In this document: in pieces, positions 1-10,147 of the stretch | How positions within the stretch are numbered: the stretch's first letter is position 1 | Layout: each line of letters starts with the position of its first letter | Assembly: GCF_003369915.1 (NCBI RefSeq) | Contig: NC_046674.1 | Span: 17,217,501-17,281,500 of the forward strand | DNA: 64,000 nt | Source of the DNA: Drosophila miranda | Lineage: Eukaryota > Arthropoda > Insecta > Diptera > Drosophilidae | Reading direction: 5' to 3' | Translations under genes and position numbers: made by a program | Notes under the pieces: generated by a model | The model's database searches: none | Seen by the model: the letters and a program-made list of their open reading frames with translations, nothing else | Told to the model about the DNA's origin: nothing

Positions 1-1147
1 GAAAAAAGCTTTCAAATTGTTTAGAACAAAATCGAAACGAAACGGAAAAAAAAACTGCACGCGAGAGGCCCACACAGCAAATGCAAATTGTGACGCCCCA
101 CACACATGGGCTGCGATAGAAAGACAGAGAGAGAGAGCGAGAGAGAGAGAGACAGCCCCCCATGATGGCCGCGACATTCAACTTGAACTTTTTGCGCACT
201 CGCTCGCGCTCGCTCTCTCACACACTCACAAGCACAGAGCAGAGCGCGAGTGCATAGAAAATAATCAAGATCAAGTTTCTTCCGGCATTTTGCACAACAA
301 CAAAAACTAGAGCTTTGGCCAAACAGACAGAGAGGGAGAGAGAGCAGGCGAACGAATGAGTGCGCTTGATTTATAGTGCAAGAGAAAGAGAGTTTCGTGT
401 AAAAGAGAGCAGCCCGCTAGTTTAAGAGAGCTTTGACTTAGCTTTTGTGCGAGTGTGCGAGTGTGTGAATGCTTTACGGCAAGTGCATTTTCTGTTGCTA
501 TCTCTTACTACGTGTATGATGTCACTGCTGGTGCCGGCGCTGCTTCCTCTGCCCTTGCCACCCGCCACCCATCCACAAAGGGTTAAATGATTTGATTTCT
601 TTCCCTGCTCTTCGATTAATGAATGCCATTATTAAGCTTCGGTTTTTCTTTTTTTTTGGGGTAAATAATTTTCTGAATCAATTTGATAGATTCTTAATTT
701 TCCTTTCCTTGCTTCAGTTTCAGTATAGATTTTTCTGTGGCCTAGCTTTTCCCGCTCGTTGCTTAAATCTAGCATTTTCTTTCCTTTTTGCTAAGCATTT
801 TTAAGCAGTTTTCCATTTCTGTCCAAAATCTGGCAGACTCATTTTCACTCGGGAAAGCGCTGCTATATGTGAAATTCTTGGAAAAGTCGAAAACACACTT
901 GCAACAGCAGCAGCAGCAGCGGCAGCAACAACAGCGTCATCGTGGCAAGCATTGAACTCGATTTTGTTTTCATTGCCGCCTGAATTTCTAAAACGCAGCT
1001 AATTAGTCGAGAGTGTTGCCTCTGCCTCTGCCTCAACCACTGCAGTCGCTGCCGTTGCACTTGCAACGTTGTTGCTGCTTCTTTAGCTGTGTTCCACTTT
1101 TCTGGCAGTTTTCCACTTTTCCCCCAGCCAGTGGCGCGACTGCTGCC

Positions 1148-1192
<45 letters not shown>

Positions 1193-2549
1193 GCTGCCTA
1201 CTGCAGATTTCACACGCGGCCAAGCAATTCATCATAAAAATTATTGTAAACTGGAGTCAATTGGCAAGAGCGGAAGGGTGGGTAGGGGAGGGGCGGGTGG
1301 CACTGCCAAGATGTTAGCTTAAAACCGAAATGAAAATAAGTTTTTCCAAGTCCAAGTCCAAGACGAAGACCACGGCCCAGGCCGTAGCAGTAGACGCGGC
1401 CGCGGCCGCGCCTTGTGTGTGTTTGTTTAAATAAAATGAAAGTTTTTTTTTTTGCTTTTGGCGAACGCGCGCGCCAATGTTTGACACACATAGAAGGCGG
1501 CAGTCTATCAGTTAGTCAGTCAGTCAGTCAGTCTATCAGTCGGTTAGTCCATCAGTGTTCAGTTCAGTTGGTCTTGTCTCTCAGTCTGTTAGTGGAACGT
1601 GGCAGCAGACTTTGTTTTAGTCAAAGACTTGCAACGGTCGTTGCCGTTTCGCTTTTGCTGTCTTTCCAGTGGTTTTTCTTTCCGTTGCATTATGATTTCA
1701 TTTTCTAATCGAGTTCGTCTTCGTCTTCGGTTTGATATCGTTTTCCAAGCAGATTTCATTCCGCGTTGGTCAACAAAGAAAAGCGAGCGCGCGATGCGAA
1801 ATAAAATCACGCATACGCCGCGTATGACGAAAGTGAAATAGGCAAGGCGCGAGCCATAAAACGAAGGCCCAAAACGAAGCCAAGTAAAAGAGAAACAGGG
1901 AGAGACAGAGAGCGAAAGGCCTACGCAGTGGGAAAGGTAAAGAAAAATATAGAGAGAAAGAGAGGAAAGCGGGAAGAGGGAGCGGAAGAGAGCGGAGGCA
2001 CAGCTAGAACGGTAGCTGGCGCTTCACTTTTTTTTTCGGCAGTTCAACAAACTTTGGGCACCAAAAGAAGAAGGGAACTTGGGTCAATAAACTACGAAAG
2101 CCGCCACCATGGAGATCGTTAGACGATGATGATCATGATGATGATAGTGGTGCTGAAGATGAACCCAGTCTTTTGTTTGGGAAATACGCATGCAAAGAAA
2201 TGCCATAGAGCGAGGTCAATGGCAGAGAGCCGCCGGAAAAAGAAATTAAATGTAAAGTGGTGGCCGCATCGGCGGAAAATTATAAATTAAATTATTTAGA
2301 AATACATATACATATGAAAACTTCGGGGAAATTACTTTGCAGCGCAAGAGAAAAACTATATCCATTAAAATTGATGGCTGTGAGAATTTATGCATTCAAT
2401 TACATATTTTGAAGATTACGCATAATTCAATTTAATTTCTTCAAATTCAAATTCTAACCGCTTCATTGAGTTTACACTTCAAATCCAGCAGACGGCGCCT
2501 GTGAGCAAAACAACATCGCCCTCTATGGACAAATGAATGTAACTCTTCA
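1..2549. other. Repeat-rich noncoding region, no gene supported
   Basis: I see no convincing protein-coding exon. The stretch holds GA-rich microsatellites (about 119-155 and 330-420), a pure CTG tract (1151-1190), a CAGT tetranucleotide run (about 1511-1545) and purine-rich sequence (about 1880-2000). The part from about 1540 to 2110 looks like 5' UTR (several TCAGT initiator-like sites, no long ORF), so it may be a leader exon of a gene on the plus strand. That is inference only. Open frames over the CTG tract encode only poly-Ala, poly-Leu or poly-Ser and are repeat artefacts. Confidence 0.6.
1151..1190. repeat. CTG trinucleotide microsatellite
   Basis: An uninterrupted run of about 13 CTG units lies within a longer imperfect GCT/GCC stretch. 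No open frame here is bounded by plausible splice sites, so I treat it as noncoding. Confidence 0.9.
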
Positions 2550-2572
2550 TATCGATATAGTTCCTATCGATA
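2550..2572. promoter_or_regulatory. Paired DRE/BEAF-type sites (TATCGATA x2)
   Basis: Two perfect TATCGATA palindromes lie at 2550-2557 and 2565-2572, 15 bp apart. TATCGATA is the DREF recognition core (Ohler motif 2), and clustered CGATA is also the BEAF-32 signature. They lie about 400 bp upstream of the Eaf6 start codon and could serve as a housekeeping enhancer or a boundary. Confidence 0.65.
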
Positions 2573-2706
2573 TTTCCATCAAACACATAACAATGTATCT
2601 GCAGATAATGTGCACCAGGTGACACCCAACCGCGAGCAAAATATATTAGGCACTTACTGTCGATGGACAATTTTGCTGATCTGAGATGGATTTGAAGGAT
2701 TTACAA

Positions 2707-2877
2707 ACAGTACCATTTTTTTTTTGCTGTTTAACTCAAGGTGTTCTGTTCTGTGTAAATAGAGGGGGGCTTAGTGGGTTAAGTTCTTTTTTTCATCAGT
2801 ATATGTTCTAAATAAAACGGTATATTTTGGTATATTCGGAGGGTCAGACCGTACATTGATAATCTGCGGTCACACTG
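2707..2877 (+). promoter_or_regulatory. Composite promoter block of Eaf6 (Motif 6 pair, GGTCAGACCG, Motif 1)
   Basis: Reading toward Eaf6 there is a CATCAGTATAT segment, then two adjacent GGTATATT units (Ohler motif 6 type), then GGGTCAGACCG, a TTGATAA segment, and a perfect Motif 1 (CGGTCACACTG, 2867-2877). Motif 1 ends 86 bp before the Eaf6 ATG, where a Motif 1 core promoter would sit. The part from 2707 to about 2852 is also similar to the block in front of TM9SF3 (about 4410-4546). Confidence 0.75.
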
Positions 2878-2963
2878 ATCACCATCGCTATTGTTTACAT
2901 GTGTGAACATTTTAACCTAATTTTACGAAAAAAAAATAAACAAAAATACAAAATAGGCAGGAG

Positions 2964-3929
2964 ATGAGTTCGCCAACAAATAAAAATGCCAGCGAAACGA
3001 ACGGGAACAAGCCGAAAAAGTCGGGCAAAACAAACTCCAACGCCAAGGGTGGCACTTTGGACTCGCGCGGGGAATTGGCGGACCTCATAAAAAAGAAGGC
3101 CGAAACTTCGGTGAGACATGCACAAACACGGGTTTGTACAACAAATTATATCAATCTTGTGACCCACAGGAGCAACTGGCCAACCTGGAGCGCCAGATAT
3201 ATGCCTTCGAGGGCTCTTATCTGGAGGACACGCAACTGTGCGGCAACATAATACGCGGCTGGGAACGCTACCTCACCTCCAACAAAGCCACCAACTCAAA
3301 GGCCGACAAACGCAATCGAAAGTTCAAGGAAGCCGAGCGCCTGTTCTCAAAATCCAGCATTACCTCAATGGCTATATGTAACCGTAAGTGGATAAAGCCT
3401 TTAAGAAAACATATTCTACACATCTCTTCCTTCTGCCAGCCGAGCGTGCCAGTGAATCGGACTCCATAACGAATGAGGACTCCAGCGACAATCAGATCTC
3501 AATGAACCAGCATACGACCACAGCCCATGACGGGGCCACGACAATCAAAAGCACACCAAAAGATGAAAAGGGTAAGGTGGAGATGCCATCAGATCCCGAC
3601 GCGTGGCGATTCCTTTATGCATATTATTTTACATAAATTTAGTTTGTAAATAACCCAAAAGAACGAATGTATGTATGGCTGGGATATCCTAAAAAATGCT
3701 CTCATTAACGTGTAGCACTTTTATCCCCACAGATTCACCCTCGCATCGGAATGAGGGAAGCCTGTCTGCCAGTGGAGGAGGAGGGGGTACGGGTAGCAGC
3801 GGATCCGGAGGAACCAACAAAGATTTACTGGGTACACCCACTTCCACAACAAAAAGCAAACTCACGTCCAGCTCCAGTGCCACGGCGAAGAAGAGCGGAC
3901 ACATAAACAAGAAAATACGCCATCGATGA
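2964..3929 (+). CDS. Eaf6: Eaf6, chromatin acetyltransferase complex subunit (MEAF6 family)
   Basis: Four exons by splice consensus: 2964-3110, 3170-3383, 3440-3571 and 3733-3929, joining in frame to 229 residues, close to the fly protein. The conserved NuA4/Eaf6 core is read across exons 1-2: [13 protein letters not shown], then [20 protein letters not shown] and [11 protein letters not shown], which predict a short coiled coil. The N-terminal 30 residues are Lys/Asn/Ser-rich. The C-terminal half is Ser/Thr/Gly-rich low complexity ending in a basic tail. Known family role: a small subunit shared by the Tip60/NuA4 and MOZ/HBO1-type histone acetyltransferase complexes in the nucleus. A poly(A) signal lies at 4010-4015. 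Exons 1 and 2 carry the core and are certain; the exact exon 2/3 joint rests on frame and consensus. Confidence 0.93.
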
Positions 3930-4009
3930 TAAGGATGGCCTCACAACAGAGAGTTAACAAACCACTTAATGAGTTCAAACAGATTTGAAATTACTTTTTA
4001 ATTACAACT

Positions 4010-4015
4010 AATAAA
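4010..4015 (+). terminator. Poly(A) signal of Eaf6
   Basis: AATAAA lies about 80 bp after the Eaf6 stop codon. Confidence 0.7.
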
Positions 4016-4049
4016 CGAAAAGTAGAATTAAATGGTTGGCTTTTCAGTC

Positions 4050-4060
4050 TGGCCACACTG
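4050..4060 (+). promoter_or_regulatory. Motif 1-like site
   Basis: TGGCCACACTG fits the Motif 1 (M1BP) core with one change and is followed by ATCGAT. It lies between Eaf6 and TM9SF3 and may mark a distal TM9SF3 start site, about 880 bp before the ATG. Confidence 0.4.
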
Positions 4061-4409
4061 AATCGATGAAGTACAGCTGGGTAGCTTCAGCTGACGGCCA
4101 AGTGACGTGTGTTCTAGTTCCCGAACCAGAACTAACTTGGCATTTTTTGTTTAAACCTTTTCTTATGAAAAATTCAATAAAGAGGAGTTGAATAATTAGC
4201 CATTCGTGTAGAATATTGATATCAGTCGGATACAATTATGTGTTCAGGACAGAGGGTCCTAGCTATCTAGTAATATTCCACCGAATACCATTGTAGACCA
4301 GGGGGTATTAAAATACACTACACGAAGCTAATAAAACCTGAAAAATTTAAGCGAAGTTCAGGTGAAAAATATCTTGGTCATTTAAGATGAATAAAAACAG
4401 AATTTAATA

Positions 4410-4546
4410 ACAGTACTATTTTCCGCGGTTTAACTCAAGGTGTTCGTGTTTAAATAGAGGGGATTTAGTGGGTTAAGTAAGATTTTCATCGGTATATTTT
4501 GAAAATGAGAAGGTATATTTCGGTATATTTTTGAGGTCAGACGCTC
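4410..4546 (+). promoter_or_regulatory. Upstream block of TM9SF3, similar to the Eaf6 block
   Basis: This block repeats the Eaf6 block in order: ACAGTAC, TTTAACTCAAGGTGTTC, AAATAGAGGGG, TTAGTGGGTTAAGT, TCATCGGTATAT, three GGTATATTT units and GAGGTCAGACG. The terminal Motif 1 seen in the other copies is absent or decayed. It ends about 400 bp before the TM9SF3 start codon. Confidence 0.6.
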
Positions 4547-4943
4547 ATAATGAATGGGCTATAGAAAGGGGTATGGACAACAGGCAAAAACAGCCAAGGC
4601 AAATTGCAAGTTTCGTACGAACTTTCACCTCGCGTGTGAGGACAACATACCTTGAAGACAAAATCGGCAAAGTACATTGGGAATATGGGGTGGATTTTAC
4701 ATAGCATGCGTTGAATTTTCTGGGCCATTTTGCCTGTTGTACATACCCCCTTTTTCCTCCCATTATGTAGCAAATGTGTAGCTTTAACGAGAAATATTTT
4801 TCTGTCGGCAAAAATTATTGTTGAAACAAACATATTTGACATCATATCCTGTTGGGGGAACTCAACGACTTTTGGCACAGGAACAGCTCCTGCTGAACAA
4901 ACCCTTCAATATCGACAACCAAACGCACGCACCTCTCGCCAGC

Positions 4944-6976
4944 ATGGGAACGATGCCACAGCAGCTACGGTTCCGTGCAATTTGTTTATGTCTGCTCGTC
5001 GTCGGCAGCTGCTACGTGTCGCAGTCGCAAGCAGACGAGCACAATCACAAGGTGAGTTTGCATGCACCTGTGCTAACTGCTGACCGAACTGCATTCCGCA
5101 TTCCGCAATCCGATTCCCATTCCAGTACAATGACAGAGAGGAAGTGGTCCTGTGGATGAACACGGTGGGGCCGTACCACAATCGCCAGGAGACGTATGCC
5201 TACTTCTCGCTGCCATTCTGCAGCGGTGGGAAGTCGTCCATTTCCCACTACCACGAGACGCTGAGCGAGGCTCTCCAGGGAGTGGAGCTGGAGTTCAGTG
5301 GCTACGAGATGGACTTCAAGACGGACGTGCAGCGATCCACCATCTGCATGGTGACGCTGGCGGACGAGAGCGTCAAGGCCTTCACTTATGCGGTGATGAA
5401 TGAGTACTGGTACCAGATGTACATCGATGGCCTGCCCATCTGGGGCAAGGTGGGCGAACGGGACGATCGCGATGGCAAGTACTATATCTTCACGCACAAA
5501 CGGTTCGACATTGGCTACAATGGCCAGCAGATTGTGGACATCACACTGACGACGGATGGGCGGGAGGAACTAAAGCCAGGGGCACAGATCAATTTCTCGT
5601 ATGAGGTCAACTGGAAGTCCAGCAAGGTGGAGTTCAAGAACCGCTTCGACAAGTATCTAGATCCCAACTTCTTCCAACACAGGGTGAGAAATACATGACA
5701 TCATCCGCGCTGCTTTTTTTTACGCGTTCATTTCTTACAGATCCATTGGTTCAGCATCTTCAACAGCTTCATGATGGTCATCTTCCTGGTGGGCCTTGTG
5801 TCCATGATTCTGATGCGCACTCTGCGCAAGGATTACGCCCGCTACAGCAAGGATGAGGAGGTGGACGACATGGAGCGCGATCTGGGCGATGAGTATGGCT
5901 GGAAACAGGTCCATGGCGATGTCTTCCGCTCCCCACCCCACACGCTGCTCTTCTCTGCTTTGGTCGGAGCCGGCTATCAGCTCATCTCTGTTGTGTTTTG
6001 CGTCATCATGTTTGCCATTGTCGGCGAACTCTACACGGAGCGTGGCTCCATGCTGTCCACGGCGATATTTGTGTATGCCGCCACCTCGCCCATAAATGGA
6101 TACTTTGGCGGATCGCTCTATGCCCGTCTGGGTGGACGCCTTTGGATCAGACAGATGCTGGCCTCGGCCTTCACAGTGCCTGTAGCTGTTTGCGGTACGG
6201 CTTTCCTCATCAATTTCATTGCCATTGGCTACCATGCCTCCCGCGCCATTCCCTTTGGCACCATGGTGGCCGTCACGTGCATTTGCCTGTTCGTCATCCT
6301 GCCACTGACCCTCGTGGGCACTGTGGTGGGCCGCAATCTAGATGGCCAGCCGGATTTCCCCTGTCGCGTGAATGCGGTGCCGCGACCCATTCCCGAGAAG
6401 AAGTGGTACATGGAACCGCTGATCATTGTGCTGCTTGGTGGGGTCCTTCCCTTTGGCTCTATTTTCATTGAGATGTAAGAAAAAACCTTCCGAATATCGC
6501 AGAGACATCCTGTAATCTTGTATATTTATCCATTTTTCAGGTACTTCATCTTCACCTCATTTTGGGCATACAAAATCTACTATGTCTATGGATTTATGTT
6601 GCTGGTCTTCACCATCCTGACCATTGTCACCGTCTGTGTGACGATTGTGTGCACGTACTTCCTGCTCAACGCAGAGGACTACCGATGGCAGTGGACGAGT
6701 TTCATGGCGGCGGGATCCACCTCCATTTATGTTTATGCCTACTCGTTTTACTATTTCTTCTTTAAAACCAAGTGAGTCTACCCTTTGGATTCTGGAATGA
6801 ATATGGAACTCTAATCCCTTTTGCCTTTCAGAATGTTTGGCCTGTTCCAGACGGCGTTTTACTTCGGCTACATGGCCCTGTTTAGCGGCGCCTTGGGCAT
6901 CATTTGTGGCACTGTCGGCTATGTTGGCACGAATCTGTTCGTGCGCAAAATTTATTCCAATGTGAAAATAGACTAG
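4944..6976 (+). CDS. TM9SF3: TM9SF3, transmembrane 9 superfamily (nonaspanin) protein
   Basis: Five exons: 4944-5051, 5126-5683, 5741-6474, 6541-6771 and 6832-6976, giving 591 residues (human TM9SF3 has 589). Residues 1-30 form a signal peptide. A lumenal domain follows ([20 protein letters not shown], then the conserved [14 protein letters not shown] segment before the first membrane helix). The remainder is the nine-helix membrane domain, including the family block with [19 protein letters not shown]. The last residues are VKID, which fits the C-terminal KXD/E signal that binds coatomer and holds nonaspanins in the Golgi. Known role: Golgi/endosomal membrane protein linked to sorting of membrane proteins. 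Every splice joint keeps frame, and the product is the TM9SF3 member rather than TM9SF2 or TM9SF4. Confidence 0.95.
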
Positions 6977-9030
6977 GATGAAGATCAGATGATCCGCCCA
7001 ACTCCCAACCGCGCCCCCCCCTCCCAGATCTGTATATCATCGGAAACAGTCTACTATTGTATTTACTTAGTAGAGCTTTAGTTAACAATATTCTGAGTGT
7101 TTTCTTTTGCTCCATTCGACCTCCCACGCTGTGTTGGCATCCCCTGTTTATTTCTGTTTGTTTCTCAGAGATCACTTCTCATGTTGGTGTGAAAATGAAT
7201 GCCAGTCCGATGTATTCGCACCAAAGATTATATATTCAATTTATCTATGTATAGGCATGGCCATAGTACATATGTATACAATATCGCAACCGTTTGATAA
7301 TCATGTACAAAACTGGAACAACTTCAAATCAATTGTAAAAATGTATTGGATCCAAATTGAGAGTTTAGTTAGTTGCATTTAATGATGCCATAAAACAATG
7401 GCAATCAATTCGAAAACTAATCAATTTCGTCCACTTCATTTTGATCTAATCAATGCGATAAATTAAATCATTTATAAACATGTATTACTCTCTGTTGTTC
7501 ATCAACTAACTCGCTCTCCAAAATAATTAAACATGTAACAGAACAGAAACACATAATCTTAACTGAACCTTATTCTAAATCTTAATATTCATCTTCTTGT
7601 GTATCAAAATTAAAAGTATTTGATGTTCCACGAATTGTTTACAAGAAAAACACTCCCACTTGAGATCTTAGGGTTCGAAAAATGTACTGTTCGGCTACGT
7701 GCTATGGCCTATGTCTATGTTATGGACATAAAATACATATATTATTTAAATTGTATGCCTAGAAAACTTATCAAATCTATGCAATTGCAACAAAATGTGA
7801 CTTGAATTTGTTTGCGCCAATTAAGTTTATGTACGATGCAGATGAAATGTGCTGATTAGCAATAGTCGATAATCTAATAAATAATAAATAATAAATTCAA
7901 TATGAAAAGCCAAGAAACCCCCCACCCAGCCTAGCTGCATCAGATGCTATCACCATCGTTGTTAATCAGGTCTCTTAATTTTTTTTTCAATATTTGTTGT
8001 TAATTTGCTCTCAAAAGCTTATCTGTCAATTTATTAGAGTGGAGGCGTAAGCGCCAATTTCTTTTTCTTTTTTTTTTTGTTTTTTTGTTGTCTTTTTCGA
8101 TTTGCAGGGAGGCAACAGAGGCATAGCTGGCGTAAGTACTTTTGGGATTATTCCATGACAGCGCCATTGATAAAGACATTTTTTTGTGTTTTGGATTATC
8201 GATAGTATTTTGGGCATACTTCGAGTCCGTATAGGGCACGGCAGAGTGGGCTATGCTCTGACGATAGTTGGAGTTTCCTTTGTCTGTTCCGCTATCTGTG
8301 CCTCCCCGCCCTTATCTAAGCGCTCTGGAGGGGTCCAATGTCACATGGCGCTCCCTGGAAGTCTCCACTTATACATGGAGTGGACGCAGGAGTGGGGCAC
8401 TAATGACGCGTGTATTCTCGGGGGCCTTTGTGTAGTCAATGGTATGCTCCGACATGTCGGAACTGCAGAAGGCAGAACCTTTTCATTTCCAGTCCAACAA
8501 GAACCAAATATTCGTTTGGTAATTTATGCTAATTTTGATAAAACTATAACGGCGCTTGCTGGAATTTTCTTGAAAGTGTTGAAGCGTAAAAGAAAACGTA
8601 TCGACTGAAGGGTTTAATGTGACACCAAGCGGTCCCCATCTCTGCCCACCTCCACATAAATGGTTTGATTTAAACAAATTTTACGACTTGATTGACATCA
8701 GATGCACTGCTGATGGTTCTGTAACAATGTATCCATTGGAATAGAACCCTGCTGACCCAGTTTGTGAGTCTCTAACGTGGCTTGGTCTCTGGCTAATGAC
8801 GCTCGTATATACATATGTAGGTATGTAGCCAACTTGTTGCATAAATTATCATAAATGTCAGAACCGATGAATGTTGATAGCGTTTTTCCATTTGATGTGC
8901 GGCTCATTTCCCTTTCGATGCTGTGGGCCAAGAACAGTTATGGCCGATAAAGGTGATGCGGGAAAATGTATTTTCCGATTTTATTTACATATTTAAATGT
9001 CTGTCAATCCAGCCTCTGCGGCGGTTTGAA
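6977..9030. other. TM9SF3 3' UTR and intergenic DNA
   Basis: AT-rich 3' UTR follows the stop codon, with several AATAAA clusters near 7870-7900 as possible ends. From about 8180 to 8620 the sequence is GC-richer and open on the plus strand for 140 codons, but it lacks an ATG start and recognisable protein features, so I do not call a gene. An ATCGATA half-DRE lies near 8200. Confidence 0.6.
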
Positions 9031-9039
9031 GATGGACCT

Positions 9040-9077
9040 TATAAAAGCCCGATCACAGGTCATTGCTCAGATCAGTC
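9040..9077 (+). promoter_or_regulatory. TATA/Inr promoter of the collagen-like gene
   Basis: TATAAAAG at 9040-9047 is followed by TCAGATC (A at 9069) and a perfect initiator TCAGTC (9072-9077, A at 9074). The spacings from TATA, 29 and 34 bp, are in the normal range. The leader would be only 21-26 nt before the ATG at 9095. This architecture is typical of tissue-restricted genes. Confidence 0.75.
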
Positions 9078-9094
9078 TCTTCCGCAACGACATC

Positions 9095-10113
9095 ATGAGA
9101 TCTTCTGTCCTCTTGGCTATCCTTCTTTTGGGTGAGTTTTGACAGACAACGGGCTGGACCGGACCGGGCTTTCTTTAACTAAACATCCTTCGTTTACAGG
9201 CATTTGCATTTGCTCAGGCGTTCAGGCTTCGCTGGTGAAATGCTCTTGTGATCCTGGTCCAGCTGGAGAGCGAGGACCACCGGGACCTCCGGGACCGCCT
9301 GGAGCAGGTTTCGGCGGTGGCGGTGGCGTTGGTGGTGGCATTGGCGGAGGACATGGTGGCGGCTTTTGGCCCTATCCACCCACGCCTCCTTTCACTCCGA
9401 ATCTGCCGATCATTCCAGGACCGAGAGGTCTTCCCGGACCCCCTGGCCCGCCTGGATATTGCTTCCCGTGTCCGGCAGTGCCGGGACCGATCAGGTCATA
9501 CCCTCCTCCTCTGGGAGTTCCCGTGTCACCATTTTTATCCACTCAGGTGGGAGGAGGCGGTGGAAATGCTGCCTCCGCTTTGACCTCTGCAGTGGGCAAC
9601 ATCATAGTGATTCCCTCGGGTGCGGGAACGGGATTAAATGGACGCGCACAGTTCTACCACATCTCGCACGATGGCCAAGTGCTGCGGATCGATCCCCCAA
9701 AGGATGTTCCGAATGAACTCTTCGATTCCCTGGGTGCTTCAGCAACCAATCCAGCGCCACAGCCGCCTCAGCCCACGTCGGCCTCCTTGTCGGGCATAAC
9801 GCCACCGCCCACCCAGGCCACGCCCGGGGAGCAGCAGCAGACCACTGTAACGCCCGAGGTCCTGGACGAGACCGTGTTCGCGGTCACTGGCAATCGAGGC
9901 AAGGACTTCCTGCGCGGCAACTCCGAGGCCAGCGACTGGCGGCGGATCCTTCTGCTCGGCGAGCGTCCCACCGAGGCGCCCATCGCCCAGCACCATCCCA
10001 GCCAGCTCGGCAGCAGCATGGAGAGCTTCCAGCGGGCTCTGGTCGAGCTGAAGGAGAAGTATGCCACGCTCATGCAGCCAAGGAGCGGCAATCGATACGC
10101 GGTCATTCTCTGA
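9095..10113 (+). CDS. Small secreted collagen-like, Gly/Pro-rich protein
   Basis: Two exons: 9095-9131 and 9200-10113, giving 316 residues. The first exon and the start of the second encode a signal peptide (MRSSVLLAILLLGICICSG, then VQAS). The mature chain starts with a CSC pair and a short Gly-X-Y tract (GPAGERGPPGPPGPPG). A Gly-rich linker, a second Gly-X-Y tract (GPRGLPGPPGPPG) and a CFPC motif follow. The rest is a Pro/Thr/Ala-rich region and a more ordinary C-terminal segment with a charged helix-like stretch (SFQRALVELKEKYATL). The Gly-X-Y runs are far too short for a fibrillar collagen. A poly(A) signal lies at 10142-10147. I do not recognise a named gene. A role in extracellular matrix, peritrophic matrix or seminal fluid is possible, but nothing here decides it. 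Confidence 0.8.
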
Positions 10114-10147
10114 GACAAAGGCAGCTGCCAAATAAGTTATAAATAAA

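Noticed and set aside
863-1322. Open frames over the CTG tract encoding poly-Ser, poly-Ala or poly-Leu
   Set aside because: They follow from the microsatellite itself and have no splice or start context.
8186-8608. 140-codon plus-strand frame after TM9SF3
   Set aside because: No ATG start, no signal, no conserved motif and no clear splice sites. Kept only as a GC-rich island observation.
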